Source of the DNA: a marine gamma proteobacterium HTCC2143
Lineage (GTDB): Bacteria > Pseudomonadota > Gammaproteobacteria > Pseudomonadales > Dasaniaceae
Direction of reading: 5' to 3'
Length of the DNA: 64,000 nucleotides
NCBI GenBank assembly: GCA_000169075.1
Contig: AAVT01000001.1
Location: 483,201 to 547,200, forward strand
Part shown: positions 56,260 to 64,000 of the stretch, piece by piece
Layout of the letters: each line of letters starts with the position of its first letter
Position numbering within the stretch: the stretch's first letter is position 1
The notes under the pieces: model-generated
Databases searched by the model: none
What the model was told of the DNA's origin: nothing
The model's input: only the letters and a program-made list of their open reading frames with translations
Translations under genes and position numbers: made by a program

Positions 56260-56458
56260 GCTGCCCTCCCGGGTTAGACAAGAGCTGGCCAACATTCTGT
56301 GGGCAATTACAGCCTAACTGCCACCACCTCTTTTTTCAATAGTTTCCCGAAGGCTTCTAATCCTTTGACAATTGATAGAATGCAGGGAATAACCTATATT
56401 ATGCTGACAACAGCGATTGATTATTAGCCACATAACAGCGAAACCTAAGGTGATAGCC

Positions 56459-57040
56459 ATGAAAACACCGTTGATATTGACCCGATTATGTACTGCCGCC
56501 GTTTTTATGGTTTTTCTAACCGCCTGCCAAAGCAGCAATGTCATGGTTGATTACGATACCGATGCCAACTTTTCTGCATTTCATTATTACGACTGGGACA
56601 ATGATAGCCAAACTGATAGCCAAACTGACAACAGCCTGAGTCTTAACCCGCTGATGTTAGAACGAACCAAAACCGCGGTCGACAACGCGTTATTCACGTT
56701 GTTTCTGAATCGAGCGACCAAAGAAGCCCCCGCTGATATTTTAATACGGCTTAATATTTCCTCAGAGACCTATAATCAGGAACCCAACTCACGAGCCAGT
56801 ATTGGATTTGGTAGCGGCGGTAATAATTCAGCGATAGGGGTAGGACTTAGTTTACCCATTGGAGGAGACACAATCATCAACGAGACACGTATTGTTATCG
56901 ATATGATTGGCGTTGGCGACAATAAGCTGAAATGGCGCGGCAGTAATACGATAAAGATCAGTGATCAATCTGCAGAGGAAATTACTTCATTGATGAATGA
57001 CGCTGTCGCCGAGATTTTTAGCCACTACCCACCAAGCTGA
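56459..57040 (+). CDS. DUF4136-like lipoprotein (193 aa)
   Basis: A 193-residue lipoprotein with lipobox LTAC (Cys23). The N-terminal sequence VDYDTDANFSAFHYYDW and the C-terminal GDNKLKWRGSNTIKI fit the DUF4136 family of small envelope lipoproteins. A short tandem DSQT repeat (SQTDSQTDN) lies near residue 55. AAGGTGA precedes the ATG. Function unknown; it probably sits in the outer membrane. It is convergent with hemE, 24 bases apart. Confidence 0.82.
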   Translation: MKTPLILTRLCTAAVFMVFLTACQSSNVMVDYDTDANFSAFHYYDWDNDSQTDSQTDNSLSLNPLMLERTKTAVDNALFTLFLNRATKEAPADILIRLNISSETYNQEPNSRASIGFGSGGNNSAIGVGLSLPIGGDTIINETRIVIDMIGVGDNKLKWRGSNTIKISDQSAEEITSLMNDAVAEIFSHYPPS

Positions 57041-57064
57041 GCTTAAAAATATTATCTAAAACCG

Positions 57065-58129
57065 TTAATTCTGGTGGTACTTTGCCGACAATTCATGGAC
57101 TGATTCAATGAATACCCGTGCATTTTCAGGGTTAACTTCCGGAGTGATTCCGTGGCCTAGGTTGAACACATGGCCGCTACCGTTTCCATATCCCTCTAGT
57201 ATCGAAGACACTTCTTCACGAATTCTTTGAGGCGACGCATACAACATGGTTGGATCCATATTACCCTGAAGGGCAACTCTGTCACCTACTTGTCGGCGCG
57301 CTGACGAGATATCAGTGGTCCAATCTAAACCAATTGCGGTTGCTCCTGTGTCAGCAATTGCTTGTAACCATTGGCCGCCGTTTTTGGTGAACAGAATGAC
57401 CGGAATAACCTGACCATTGTGTTCACGGATTAAACCATCAACGATTTTTTGCATATACGATAGGGAAAATTCGCGATAAGCCGCATGACTTAAAGCCCCA
57501 CCCCATGTGTCGAAGATTTGTACGGCTTCAGCTCCAGCCATGATTTGCCCGTTCAAGTATGAAGTGACGCTTTGAGCCAACTTATCCAATAAACCGTGCA
57601 TTGTTTGCGGCTCGTTAAACGCTAATGCTTTAACGATTCTGTGGTCCTTAGACGAACCACCTTCCACCATATAGGTTGCTAGTGTCCAAGGACTTCCCGA
57701 GAAACCAATCAGCGGCACACGACCGTTTAGCTCTTTATGAATAGTACTGACAGCATCCATCACGTACCCTAAATCTTTATGCGGGTCCGGTATAGCTAGG
57801 GCCTCAACGTCAGCAGCAGTCCGAATTGTCTTTCTAAACCGCGGTCCTTCTCCAGTCTCGAAATAGAGACCAAGGCCCATCGCATCAGGAATAGTCAGAA
57901 TATCAGAAAACAATATCGCCGCATCCAAAGGATAGCGATCCAATGGCTGCATAGTCACTTCACAGGCAAACTCCGGATTCATCATTAGAGACATGAAATC
58001 ACCCGCTTTAGCGCGACTAGCTCGATACTCTGGTAAATACCGCCCCGCTTGGCGCATCATCCAAACGGGTGTTACATCCACAGGCTGCTTTAGCAGGGCA
58101 CGTAAAAAACGATCATTCTTTAAAGTCAT
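57065..58129 (-). CDS. hemE: Uroporphyrinogen decarboxylase
   Basis: HemE removes four carboxyl groups from uroporphyrinogen III in haem synthesis. The 354 residues match the E. coli length; signatures [16 protein letters not shown] and [21 protein letters not shown] are intact, and the catalytic Asp lies in [12 protein letters not shown]. In Pseudomonas the order damX-like, gltB, gltD, hemE is known; here gltBD are missing and a DamX-like gene follows directly. No clear ribosome-binding sequence is seen before the ATG. Confidence 0.96.
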   Translation of the reverse strand: MTLKNDRFLRALLKQPVDVTPVWMMRQAGRYLPEYRASRAKAGDFMSLMMNPEFACEVTMQPLDRYPLDAAILFSDILTIPDAMGLGLYFETGEGPRFRKTIRTAADVEALAIPDPHKDLGYVMDAVSTIHKELNGRVPLIGFSGSPWTLATYMVEGGSSKDHRIVKALAFNEPQTMHGLLDKLAQSVTSYLNGQIMAGAEAVQIFDTWGGALSHAAYREFSLSYMQKIVDGLIREHNGQVIPVILFTKNGGQWLQAIADTGATAIGLDWTTDISSARRQVGDRVALQGNMDPTMLYASPQRIREEVSSILEGYGNGSGHVFNLGHGITPEVNPENARVFIESVHELSAKYHQN

Positions 58130-58303
58130 AATAATACTAATTTAATAATTCTTGCTGATAGCCTAATTCAATATCAAGAAGATACGATGAGTACTGAGCA
58201 ACAGTTTATGATGTAAGAAAACGGGGAGGTATTTTACACGGAAGGCCCGAATGGAACAAATATCGAAAAAATTAATGGCATTCAAACCCAAAAAACCGCT
58301 GAA

Positions 58304-59905
58304 CTACCTTCTGCTATTTCGGATTTCCTGTTGTAAAGTGGCAATGCTTCTTGGCCAAGGACGTTCCTTTTGCAGTTGCGGCGGCAATTCTTTAATAGCC
58401 GCTAGTGCCGCCGCTCTCGTGTCATAAGGGCCTGCGACAGCAACAAACCAGGGTTTGTCTTTTCGTCGAGTTTCGATATAGGTTACGGGTAAACGCCCTA
58501 TGTATTGTTTTACCACGCCACGAGTTCTTGACTCATCCAGCGCACCCATTAACTGCAACATATAGGCGTTGACCGGGAGGTTTAAAATCCGCTGTTCGCG
58601 TGGGGACATACCACTCGGCACCGGTACAGGAGTCACTTGCTGGGCGACCTTTGCTGGCCGGCTGACTGGCTTTTCGACTACGGCACTTTTTTGTGGCTTC
58701 TGGGACATTACCTCATCGGCAGCGACATTTGGGGCTAATTCACTCTGGGACTTTACCCACTTTTTTTCTACTGCAGCTTTCGGCAATGCAACTGAGGCAG
58801 CTTTCGTTGACGCCTCTCTCTCTACAACTGCAGGCGAACTGCGATCGATACCTCCGGAAGCTGATGCGACGGCCGCCGTATCGGTCGTCACCGTTACCCT
58901 ATTAGCAATGCCTGAGGCAGAATTCGAAGACCCTTCTGCCATAGACTCACCTGTAGCAGTGCTATCATTCCTATGTAGCTGAGAATTACTCAGATCAAGT
59001 GGGATCGATACCGTCGCTGGCCCGCTTCCGCTTTGATTTTCGTCTGACCGCTGAAAGGCCCAGAACAGCAGCAATACTGCGGCAAGTAAAGCTATAGCAA
59101 CACCATGGACCCGAGGAATCTCATAGCGCTTGCGGCTGACATTATGCTCGTCTTGCGCGGCCAACAATACGGGCGCTAATTGATTAATTTCTGCCAGATT
59201 ACCGCCCGCTTGCTCATACAAAACAGCAAGTTGGTCACTATTTAATGGCATATCGCCGGCATATCCTACTGACTGCAATTTACCGAGTAAGTACTCTTCT
59301 GTCTCACTGTTGGAGAGGGCCTGCAACTCCAAAATTTTTAATTGTCCTGAACCAAAAGATGCTAGCTTTGCTAATTGTTCAACCTGATATTCGCCCACCA
59401 GCAACAGCTTGGCAGTATTTCCGCTCGCTGCCACTAACTCTCGCAATAATTCAAAACTTTCAAACGAGAGATAGTGAGCTTGGTCAATCGTCAGCAAAAA
59501 GGGTTCCGGCTCGCCATCAACTAAGGAGAACAACTTTATGGCCTCTAAAAATCCAACGCTCTCGATCGGCTCAGATAAACACAGCTGCAGCTGCTCATTC
59601 AGTGATGCCATGATTTGATCGGGCTGGATTTCATCGCTGCCATTGATATAACAACAGTCCATCAAATCTTCCAGCACTACCAATGACTGGTTAAGTAAGC
59701 TTGACGTACCGCTGCCAGAAGCACCTAATAACACGACGATTTGTTCACCAAATCGAACAAAATGAACCAGCTGATCTAACGTCTGGCCTCGCGCAGCGCC
59801 GGTATAAAAATAATCACTGTCACTGTTGCCATTAAACGGATCATCGCCCAAGTCCAAGCGCTGCACATAGTGATCAACGCCATACTCGCTAGATACTTCC
59901 GCCAT
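58304..59905 (-). CDS. DamX-like AAA/SPOR protein with altered Walker A
   Basis: A 533-residue division-type protein: N-terminal AAA/ATPase-like domain (about 1-260), one transmembrane helix (VAIALLAAVLLLFWAF), a Ser/Val-rich linker and a C-terminal SPOR domain (about 445-530) that binds denuded peptidoglycan at the septum. In the Walker A loop GASGSGTSS the invariant lysine is threonine (Thr67), so ATP binding is doubtful; the Walker B position LLTIDQAHYL keeps its Asp. Relatives lie between aroB and hemE or gltB in Pseudomonas. TTAGGAG precedes the ATG. It is 89 bases downstream of aroB on the same strand. Confidence 0.85.
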   Translation of the reverse strand: MAEVSSEYGVDHYVQRLDLGDDPFNGNSDSDYFYTGAARGQTLDQLVHFVRFGEQIVVLLGASGSGTSSLLNQSLVVLEDLMDCCYINGSDEIQPDQIMASLNEQLQLCLSEPIESVGFLEAIKLFSLVDGEPEPFLLTIDQAHYLSFESFELLRELVAASGNTAKLLLVGEYQVEQLAKLASFGSGQLKILELQALSNSETEEYLLGKLQSVGYAGDMPLNSDQLAVLYEQAGGNLAEINQLAPVLLAAQDEHNVSRKRYEIPRVHGVAIALLAAVLLLFWAFQRSDENQSGSGPATVSIPLDLSNSQLHRNDSTATGESMAEGSSNSASGIANRVTVTTDTAAVASASGGIDRSSPAVVEREASTKAASVALPKAAVEKKWVKSQSELAPNVAADEVMSQKPQKSAVVEKPVSRPAKVAQQVTPVPVPSGMSPREQRILNLPVNAYMLQLMGALDESRTRGVVKQYIGRLPVTYIETRRKDKPWFVAVAGPYDTRAAALAAIKELPPQLQKERPWPRSIATLQQEIRNSRR

Positions 59906-59994
59906 GGACTGCTCCTAACCTTGGTGAACGAAGACTATCAACAAACAAGCCATCAACAGCTTGCTATTCGGCACCGATAGATACGACGATATGA

Positions 59995-61077
59995 TCAAGA
60001 CTGAACGCCCGCAGCCATCAGTGTGGCTTTTATCTGCTGCGTTGTGACATCACTTGTGACAATCGCCTCGCCGACACTCTTAAGCAATACTAAACGCAAG
60101 TTCCCATCCAAGACTTTTTTATCTCGCGCCATTAACGACAAAAATTGATCGCAGCTCATCGTTGGCGGTTGGACCGGCAACCTTGACTGCTGTAATAATT
60201 GCCGCACATCATTAACATCACCCACTGTCAACCAACCCAAACGCGACGATAAATCTGTGGCCAGCATCATACCGGCGGCTACCGCTTCTCCATGAAGCCA
60301 GGCTCCATAACCTTGAGCAGTTTCGATGGCATGCCCAAAGGTATGGCCAAAATTCAATATCGCACGAACACCGGCCTCGCGCTCATCACTGGCAACTACA
60401 TGTGCCTTATTTTCACAGGAACGGCGAATTACCTCACTGAGAACGTCCCCATCACAGGCCAGCAGACCATCGACATTGCCCTTCAACCAGCGATAAAAAG
60501 AAGCATCCGATATCAACCCATATTTAATCACTTCAGCCACTCCGGCTGATAATTCACGAGGCGGCAATGTCGACAAAGTTTGGGTGTCTGCGATAACACA
60601 TTGAGGCTGGTGAAAAGCGCCTATCATGTTTTTTCCGAGCGGATGATTAACCCCTGTTTTACCACCAACAGAGGAATCTACCTGCGAAAGTAAGGTAGTC
60701 GGAATCTGAATGAAATTAACACCACGCTGATAACTGGCAGCGGCAAAACCCGTCATATCCCCGACAACGCCTCCACCTAAAGCGACCAGTGTTGTTGTAC
60801 GGTTGTGATTTTCTTCCAGTAAGCGATCGTAAATTTTTCCGAGGACTTCGAGCGATTTGTATTGTTCACCGTCCGGCAAAATCAATTCAGAATAGTGCAA
60901 ATCACCCAGTGATCGTCTTATCGATTCGAGATAAATTGGCGCTACCGTTTCATTGCTGATAACGAGCACCTGGTGACCGTGAATATGCTGACGAAGTAAT
61001 TCAGCTTGCGACAGTAAATCTTCGCCAATATAAATAGGATAACTGCGATCGCCCAGATCGACATTGAGTGTTTGCAT
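59995..61077 (-). CDS. aroB: 3-dehydroquinate synthase
   Basis: AroB makes 3-dehydroquinate in the shikimate pathway, using NAD and zinc. The 360 residues match the family: [63 protein letters not shown], and the metal-binding [12 protein letters not shown] (His ligands). It lies downstream of aroK with 193 bases between, and upstream of the DamX-like gene, as in Pseudomonas. Confidence 0.96.
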   Translation of the reverse strand: MQTLNVDLGDRSYPIYIGEDLLSQAELLRQHIHGHQVLVISNETVAPIYLESIRRSLGDLHYSELILPDGEQYKSLEVLGKIYDRLLEENHNRTTTLVALGGGVVGDMTGFAAASYQRGVNFIQIPTTLLSQVDSSVGGKTGVNHPLGKNMIGAFHQPQCVIADTQTLSTLPPRELSAGVAEVIKYGLISDASFYRWLKGNVDGLLACDGDVLSEVIRRSCENKAHVVASDEREAGVRAILNFGHTFGHAIETAQGYGAWLHGEAVAAGMMLATDLSSRLGWLTVGDVNDVRQLLQQSRLPVQPPTMSCDQFLSLMARDKKVLDGNLRLVLLKSVGEAIVTSDVTTQQIKATLMAAGVQS

Positions 61078-61270
61078 AATAAATTTAGACTGCTAGAAAA
61101 AGATTAGGAACTACGAGTAATTCACAAAAAAGCGAACGCATATTGTTACCTGAATAATGTTGACTCATGAAAAACGACAATCACTATTAGAGTAGACGTA
61201 CTAAAAAAACCTACGAACTATCTCCTTTATATCACAGCAGGGCAAGCAAGATAAGGAATAATAGAAAGAT

Positions 61271-61786
61271 TCAGGATGTTAACGTTTTCGCTAATTCCTG
61301 CGCAACGGATTTTGGACTACGACCATCCGTGTCAATAATGTAATCGGCGATTTCATCATACAGTGGATGTCTTGATTCCATTAAATCTGTCAACACTTTA
61401 CGAGGATCGTCGCTGTTCAATAGAGGCCGCTTTTTATCTCTCGCAGTACGCCGAACTTGTTCGTCGATTGAGGTCATTAGGTAAACGACCCTACCACGAC
61501 TTGAAAGCACACGACGATTTTCCGATTTTTGGATGATACCGCCGCCAGTTGCAAGTAGTACTTTATCAAGCTGACTTAATTCGTCCAAGACCGCCGCCTC
61601 TCGATCTCGAAAGCCTTCTTCACCTTCCATGTCAAAAATCCATGGAATATCGACACCGCTGCGATCTTCGATCGCTTTATCCGTATCGTTGAAGTCAAGA
61701 CGAAGTTCGGCTGCCAGCAGCCGTCCGATAGTCGATTTCCCGGCCCCCATGGGGCCGACGAGAAAAACATTTGAAGATGATTTCAT
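61271..61786 (-). CDS. aroK: Shikimate kinase
   Basis: AroK phosphorylates shikimate. The 171 residues carry the P-loop [15 protein letters not shown], the shikimate-binding [11 protein letters not shown] segment (Asp and Arg), the [14 protein letters not shown] region and the LID arginine in RDKKRPLL. It begins 17 bases after the pilQ stop on the same strand, so it is probably in the pil operon's transcript, as in other gammaproteobacteria. Confidence 0.95.
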   Translation of the reverse strand: MKSSSNVFLVGPMGAGKSTIGRLLAAELRLDFNDTDKAIEDRSGVDIPWIFDMEGEEGFRDREAAVLDELSQLDKVLLATGGGIIQKSENRRVLSSRGRVVYLMTSIDEQVRRTARDKKRPLLNSDDPRKVLTDLMESRHPLYDEIADYIIDTDGRSPKSVAQELAKTLTS

Positions 61787-61803
61787 GAATTACTACTAGA
61801 AGA

Positions 61804-63963
61804 TTAATCGATCAAAGTGTCAGCCAGAATCCTTGGCGTGATAAAAATCAACGTCTCTGTTTTTTCTTGAGTCACGGTCGTATTAGTGAACAGACGACCG
61901 AGGTAGGGGATATCACCCAAAACTGGAACTTTGGATTCAGATTCAACGTCAACAGTCCGAAATACACCACCTAACACCACCGTCTCTCCATTGCCTACCA
62001 GAACTTGTGTTGTTAGCTCGGTTGTATCAATCGTGGGAACAACTCCCCCATTCCCGGATGGAACCAACGTACCGATCGAATCCTGATTAATCTCCAGTTT
62101 CATAATAATACGATCATCCGGGGTAATACTTGGCGTGACCTGAAGTTTTAATACGGCTTCTTTAAAGGAAATAGTCGTTTCGCCGTTTGCCGAGGACTCC
62201 TGGTACGGAACCTCGGAACCAGACTTGATAATAGCTTCCTGTTTGTCACCGGTGATGACCTTAGGCTGCGATACAATTTCGCCGCGACCCTGAGACTCTA
62301 GGGCATTTAACTCCATTTGTAATATAACATCGCTACTAACAAATCCTACGGCTACACTGCCCGTCGGATTAGCAACGCCCAAATCCACATTGAGCGCATC
62401 AGGTGCCAATATCGCTTCCGTGATCGCGTTGCCCTGCGCTATGTTTATCATCGCATCTGCAACTGAGTTTCGACTGGCCTCTATGGATTCTGTATTACCG
62501 CCAAAGAACAGCTGGTTGTCGCCATTAATCTGGTTAACGCCCGCAGCACCCCACTTCACCCCCAGCTCCTCATCGAAGCTGGAATTTGCAATGACAATTC
62601 GGGCCTCTACAAGCACCTGTCTTACTGGAACATCAAGCAACCGAATCACGCGTCTCAATTCCTGAAGTTTTTGAGCAGTTTCGGTCACTAGCAGAGAGTT
62701 AGTTCGTTCATCAACGATGACACTACCGCGAGCCGACAACATACTTGACGACGCTCTATCGCCCCCGTCGCCACTATTGGTATCAAATAAATTGAACATT
62801 TCACCGGCTTCGGCATATCGAATACGGATATGCTCAGTCTGTAATGGCGACAATTCTTCAATCTGCTTATTGTTTTCTATTTCTAATCGTTCTCGCTCAG
62901 CAATTTCTGATGCCGGTGCGACCATCAAGACATTGCCATTTTGACGCTTGTCGAGACCTTTCGTTTTTAGTACAAGATCCAAAGCCTGATCCCAAGGAAC
63001 ATTCTGTAAACGCAGTGTTATACGTCCAGAAACCGTATCACTAGCCACCAAGTTCAAGCTGGTAAAGTCAGCAATCAACTGCAAAACTGCTCGAACTTCA
63101 ATATCCTGAAAATTGAGCGACAGTTTCTCCCCTACGTAAGCAAAGTCTTTTTTCTTAAGTTCGACTTCTTCGTTCGTTAGCGGTTTTACACTAACGACAT
63201 ACTCGCTGTCAGTCTGATAAGCGAGATAATCATAATCACCGCTCGCCTCCAATGAAAACAAAGCGCCGCCATCAATGGGATGTGCTTCGACTGACTGAAC
63301 GGGTGTTGCAAAGTCACTAACATCATAACGACGCTGTAAACGCTCGGGCAAGCTTACCCCAGAAAAATCAACCTTAATTGTTTCGCCTTCTACAAATACA
63401 TTAATACCCACTTTAGGGCTCGCTAAGTTAACAACCAGACGACCTTCACCCATTTCACCACGCTGAAAGTCGACATCGACGATTTCGTTGCCTCCAGTCA
63501 CCGCGGCACTCTGGATCGCGCCAACCAGCGCAGGATTTTCTTTGGTGGGCTTCAAATAATCTCGAACACCTGAATCACCAACTTCAACATATAAGCTGTT
63601 ACCCTCAATGCGCGTTTCATAAGGCGCTAATTCCACAAGGTTAAGAATCATTCTGGTGCGACCACCCGCCTCAAGAATAACGGCACTAGTGGCGTTGCCA
63701 TAAGAAAGAGGAAATTTCTTTTGGCCTAGCTGGCTCGCAACACCGGCTAGATCGATAGCAATTCTAGCGGGCTTCTCGATGTTGTAGCCCTTAGGCTCAG
63801 GCGGAGTATTATCAAAATCCATTCGAACTTCGAAGCGACCCCCTGGCTGGGAACTAAACTGAACGTCCGTTAAGTTAGCATCAGCAGCAAAAGTGACGCT
63901 ACCTGTTAACGCGCACAATACGACAAACAGAGTCCTCAATATTTGAAGAGGCCTGATATTCAC
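61804..63963 (-). CDS. pilQ: Type IV pilus secretin PilQ
   Basis: PilQ forms the outer-membrane pore for type IV pili. The 719 residues have a signal peptide (LFVVLCALTGSVTFA), two AMIN domains (about 30-130 and 150-250), an STN/secretin-N part (about 285-345: LSLNFQDIEVRAVLQLIADF) and the secretin domain with VSQPKVITGDKQEAIIKSGSEVPY. The GTG at 63963 was taken as start because the signal peptide begins there, but a run of G directly abuts it instead of a spaced ribosome-binding site, and the frame stays open to the window edge. The true start could therefore differ. aroK follows. Confidence 0.93.
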   Translation of the reverse strand: MNIRPLQILRTLFVVLCALTGSVTFAADANLTDVQFSSQPGGRFEVRMDFDNTPPEPKGYNIEKPARIAIDLAGVASQLGQKKFPLSYGNATSAVILEAGGRTRMILNLVELAPYETRIEGNSLYVEVGDSGVRDYLKPTKENPALVGAIQSAAVTGGNEIVDVDFQRGEMGEGRLVVNLASPKVGINVFVEGETIKVDFSGVSLPERLQRRYDVSDFATPVQSVEAHPIDGGALFSLEASGDYDYLAYQTDSEYVVSVKPLTNEEVELKKKDFAYVGEKLSLNFQDIEVRAVLQLIADFTSLNLVASDTVSGRITLRLQNVPWDQALDLVLKTKGLDKRQNGNVLMVAPASEIAERERLEIENNKQIEELSPLQTEHIRIRYAEAGEMFNLFDTNSGDGGDRASSSMLSARGSVIVDERTNSLLVTETAQKLQELRRVIRLLDVPVRQVLVEARIVIANSSFDEELGVKWGAAGVNQINGDNQLFFGGNTESIEASRNSVADAMINIAQGNAITEAILAPDALNVDLGVANPTGSVAVGFVSSDVILQMELNALESQGRGEIVSQPKVITGDKQEAIIKSGSEVPYQESSANGETTISFKEAVLKLQVTPSITPDDRIIMKLEINQDSIGTLVPSGNGGVVPTIDTTELTTQVLVGNGETVVLGGVFRTVDVESESKVPVLGDIPYLGRLFTNTTVTQEKTETLIFITPRILADTLID

Positions 63964-64000
63964 CCCTTCTTTTATAGATCCCTGTTGTCTATATGCAATT

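Noticed and set aside
1..64000. CRISPR arrays, insertion sequences, prophage, replication origin
   Set aside because: No regularly spaced repeats, transposase or phage motifs, or DnaA-box clusters were seen on reading both strands.

Overview
The window looks like ordinary chromosome of a free-living gammaproteobacterium. Housekeeping genes (EF-P cassette, parC, glnA, thiI, typA, pgi, hemE, aroK-aroB, pilQ) and several gene orders resemble Pseudomonas and relatives: fimW-fimX-serB-ytjB/parC, pilQ-aroK-aroB-damX-like, comF beside bio. Large TonB-dependent receptors, two NSS-type sodium symporters, a PQQ alcohol dehydrogenase and moderate G+C point to a marine Cellvibrionales/Spongiibacteraceae-like lineage. 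That placement is inference from protein look-alikes, not a measured phylogeny. No transposase, phage gene, CRISPR array or replication origin was seen.

Layout. 1-12.3 kb: end of coq7; the EF-P beta-lysylation set (efp-epmA, divergent epmB); a cyclic-di-GMP/type IV pilus block (FimW-like, FimX) running into serB, a YtjB-family membrane protein and parC. 12.5-26 kb: a small zinc-ribbon-like protein, a SlyD-like isomerase, a lipoprotein PQQ-alcohol dehydrogenase with its own cytochrome c domain, an NSS transporter-pip-dtd operon, a TonB receptor, a LysE exporter, typA and a second NSS transporter. 26-33.6 kb: thiI, sigma54-type glnA, pgi, a CysK-like PLP enzyme and a cytochrome c5-like protein. 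33.8-34.7 kb: tRNA-Arg(CCG), whose 3' end lies inside a perfect 21-bp inverted repeat, and a PilZ protein.

35-45 kb is the accessory part: a lipoprotein-type acyl-homoserine-lactone/penicillin acylase, 1.5 kb of AT-rich DNA without a convincing gene, then TonB receptor, SnoaL/NTF2-like protein, SDR, a G+C-rich 2-oxoglutarate/Fe(II) oxygenase and a second SDR. This reads as an uptake-and-oxidation cluster for an unknown, probably hydrophobic, substrate. 45-47.6 kb: a proline tRNA with two stem mismatches, a DUF3094-like peptide, a SprA-type HEQAH protein, a flagellar-rod-tail-like peptide and an isolated bioD.

48-64 kb: comF, modABC translationally coupled to srkA, a hexapeptide acyltransferase, a TrmB-like methyltransferase, cysE, an M48 lipoprotein protease, two small envelope proteins, hemE, a DamX-like SPOR/AAA protein with a damaged Walker A motif, aroB, aroK and the pilus secretin gene pilQ, whose frame is still open at the window edge. 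The recurring theme is envelope and surface behaviour (FimX, FimW-like, PilZ, PilQ, DamX-like, TonB receptors).

The best candidates for something new are the tRNA-overlapping inverted repeat, the mismatched tRNA-Pro, the membrane-anchored acylase next to the receptor/oxidation cluster, and a short dispersed intergenic repeat.
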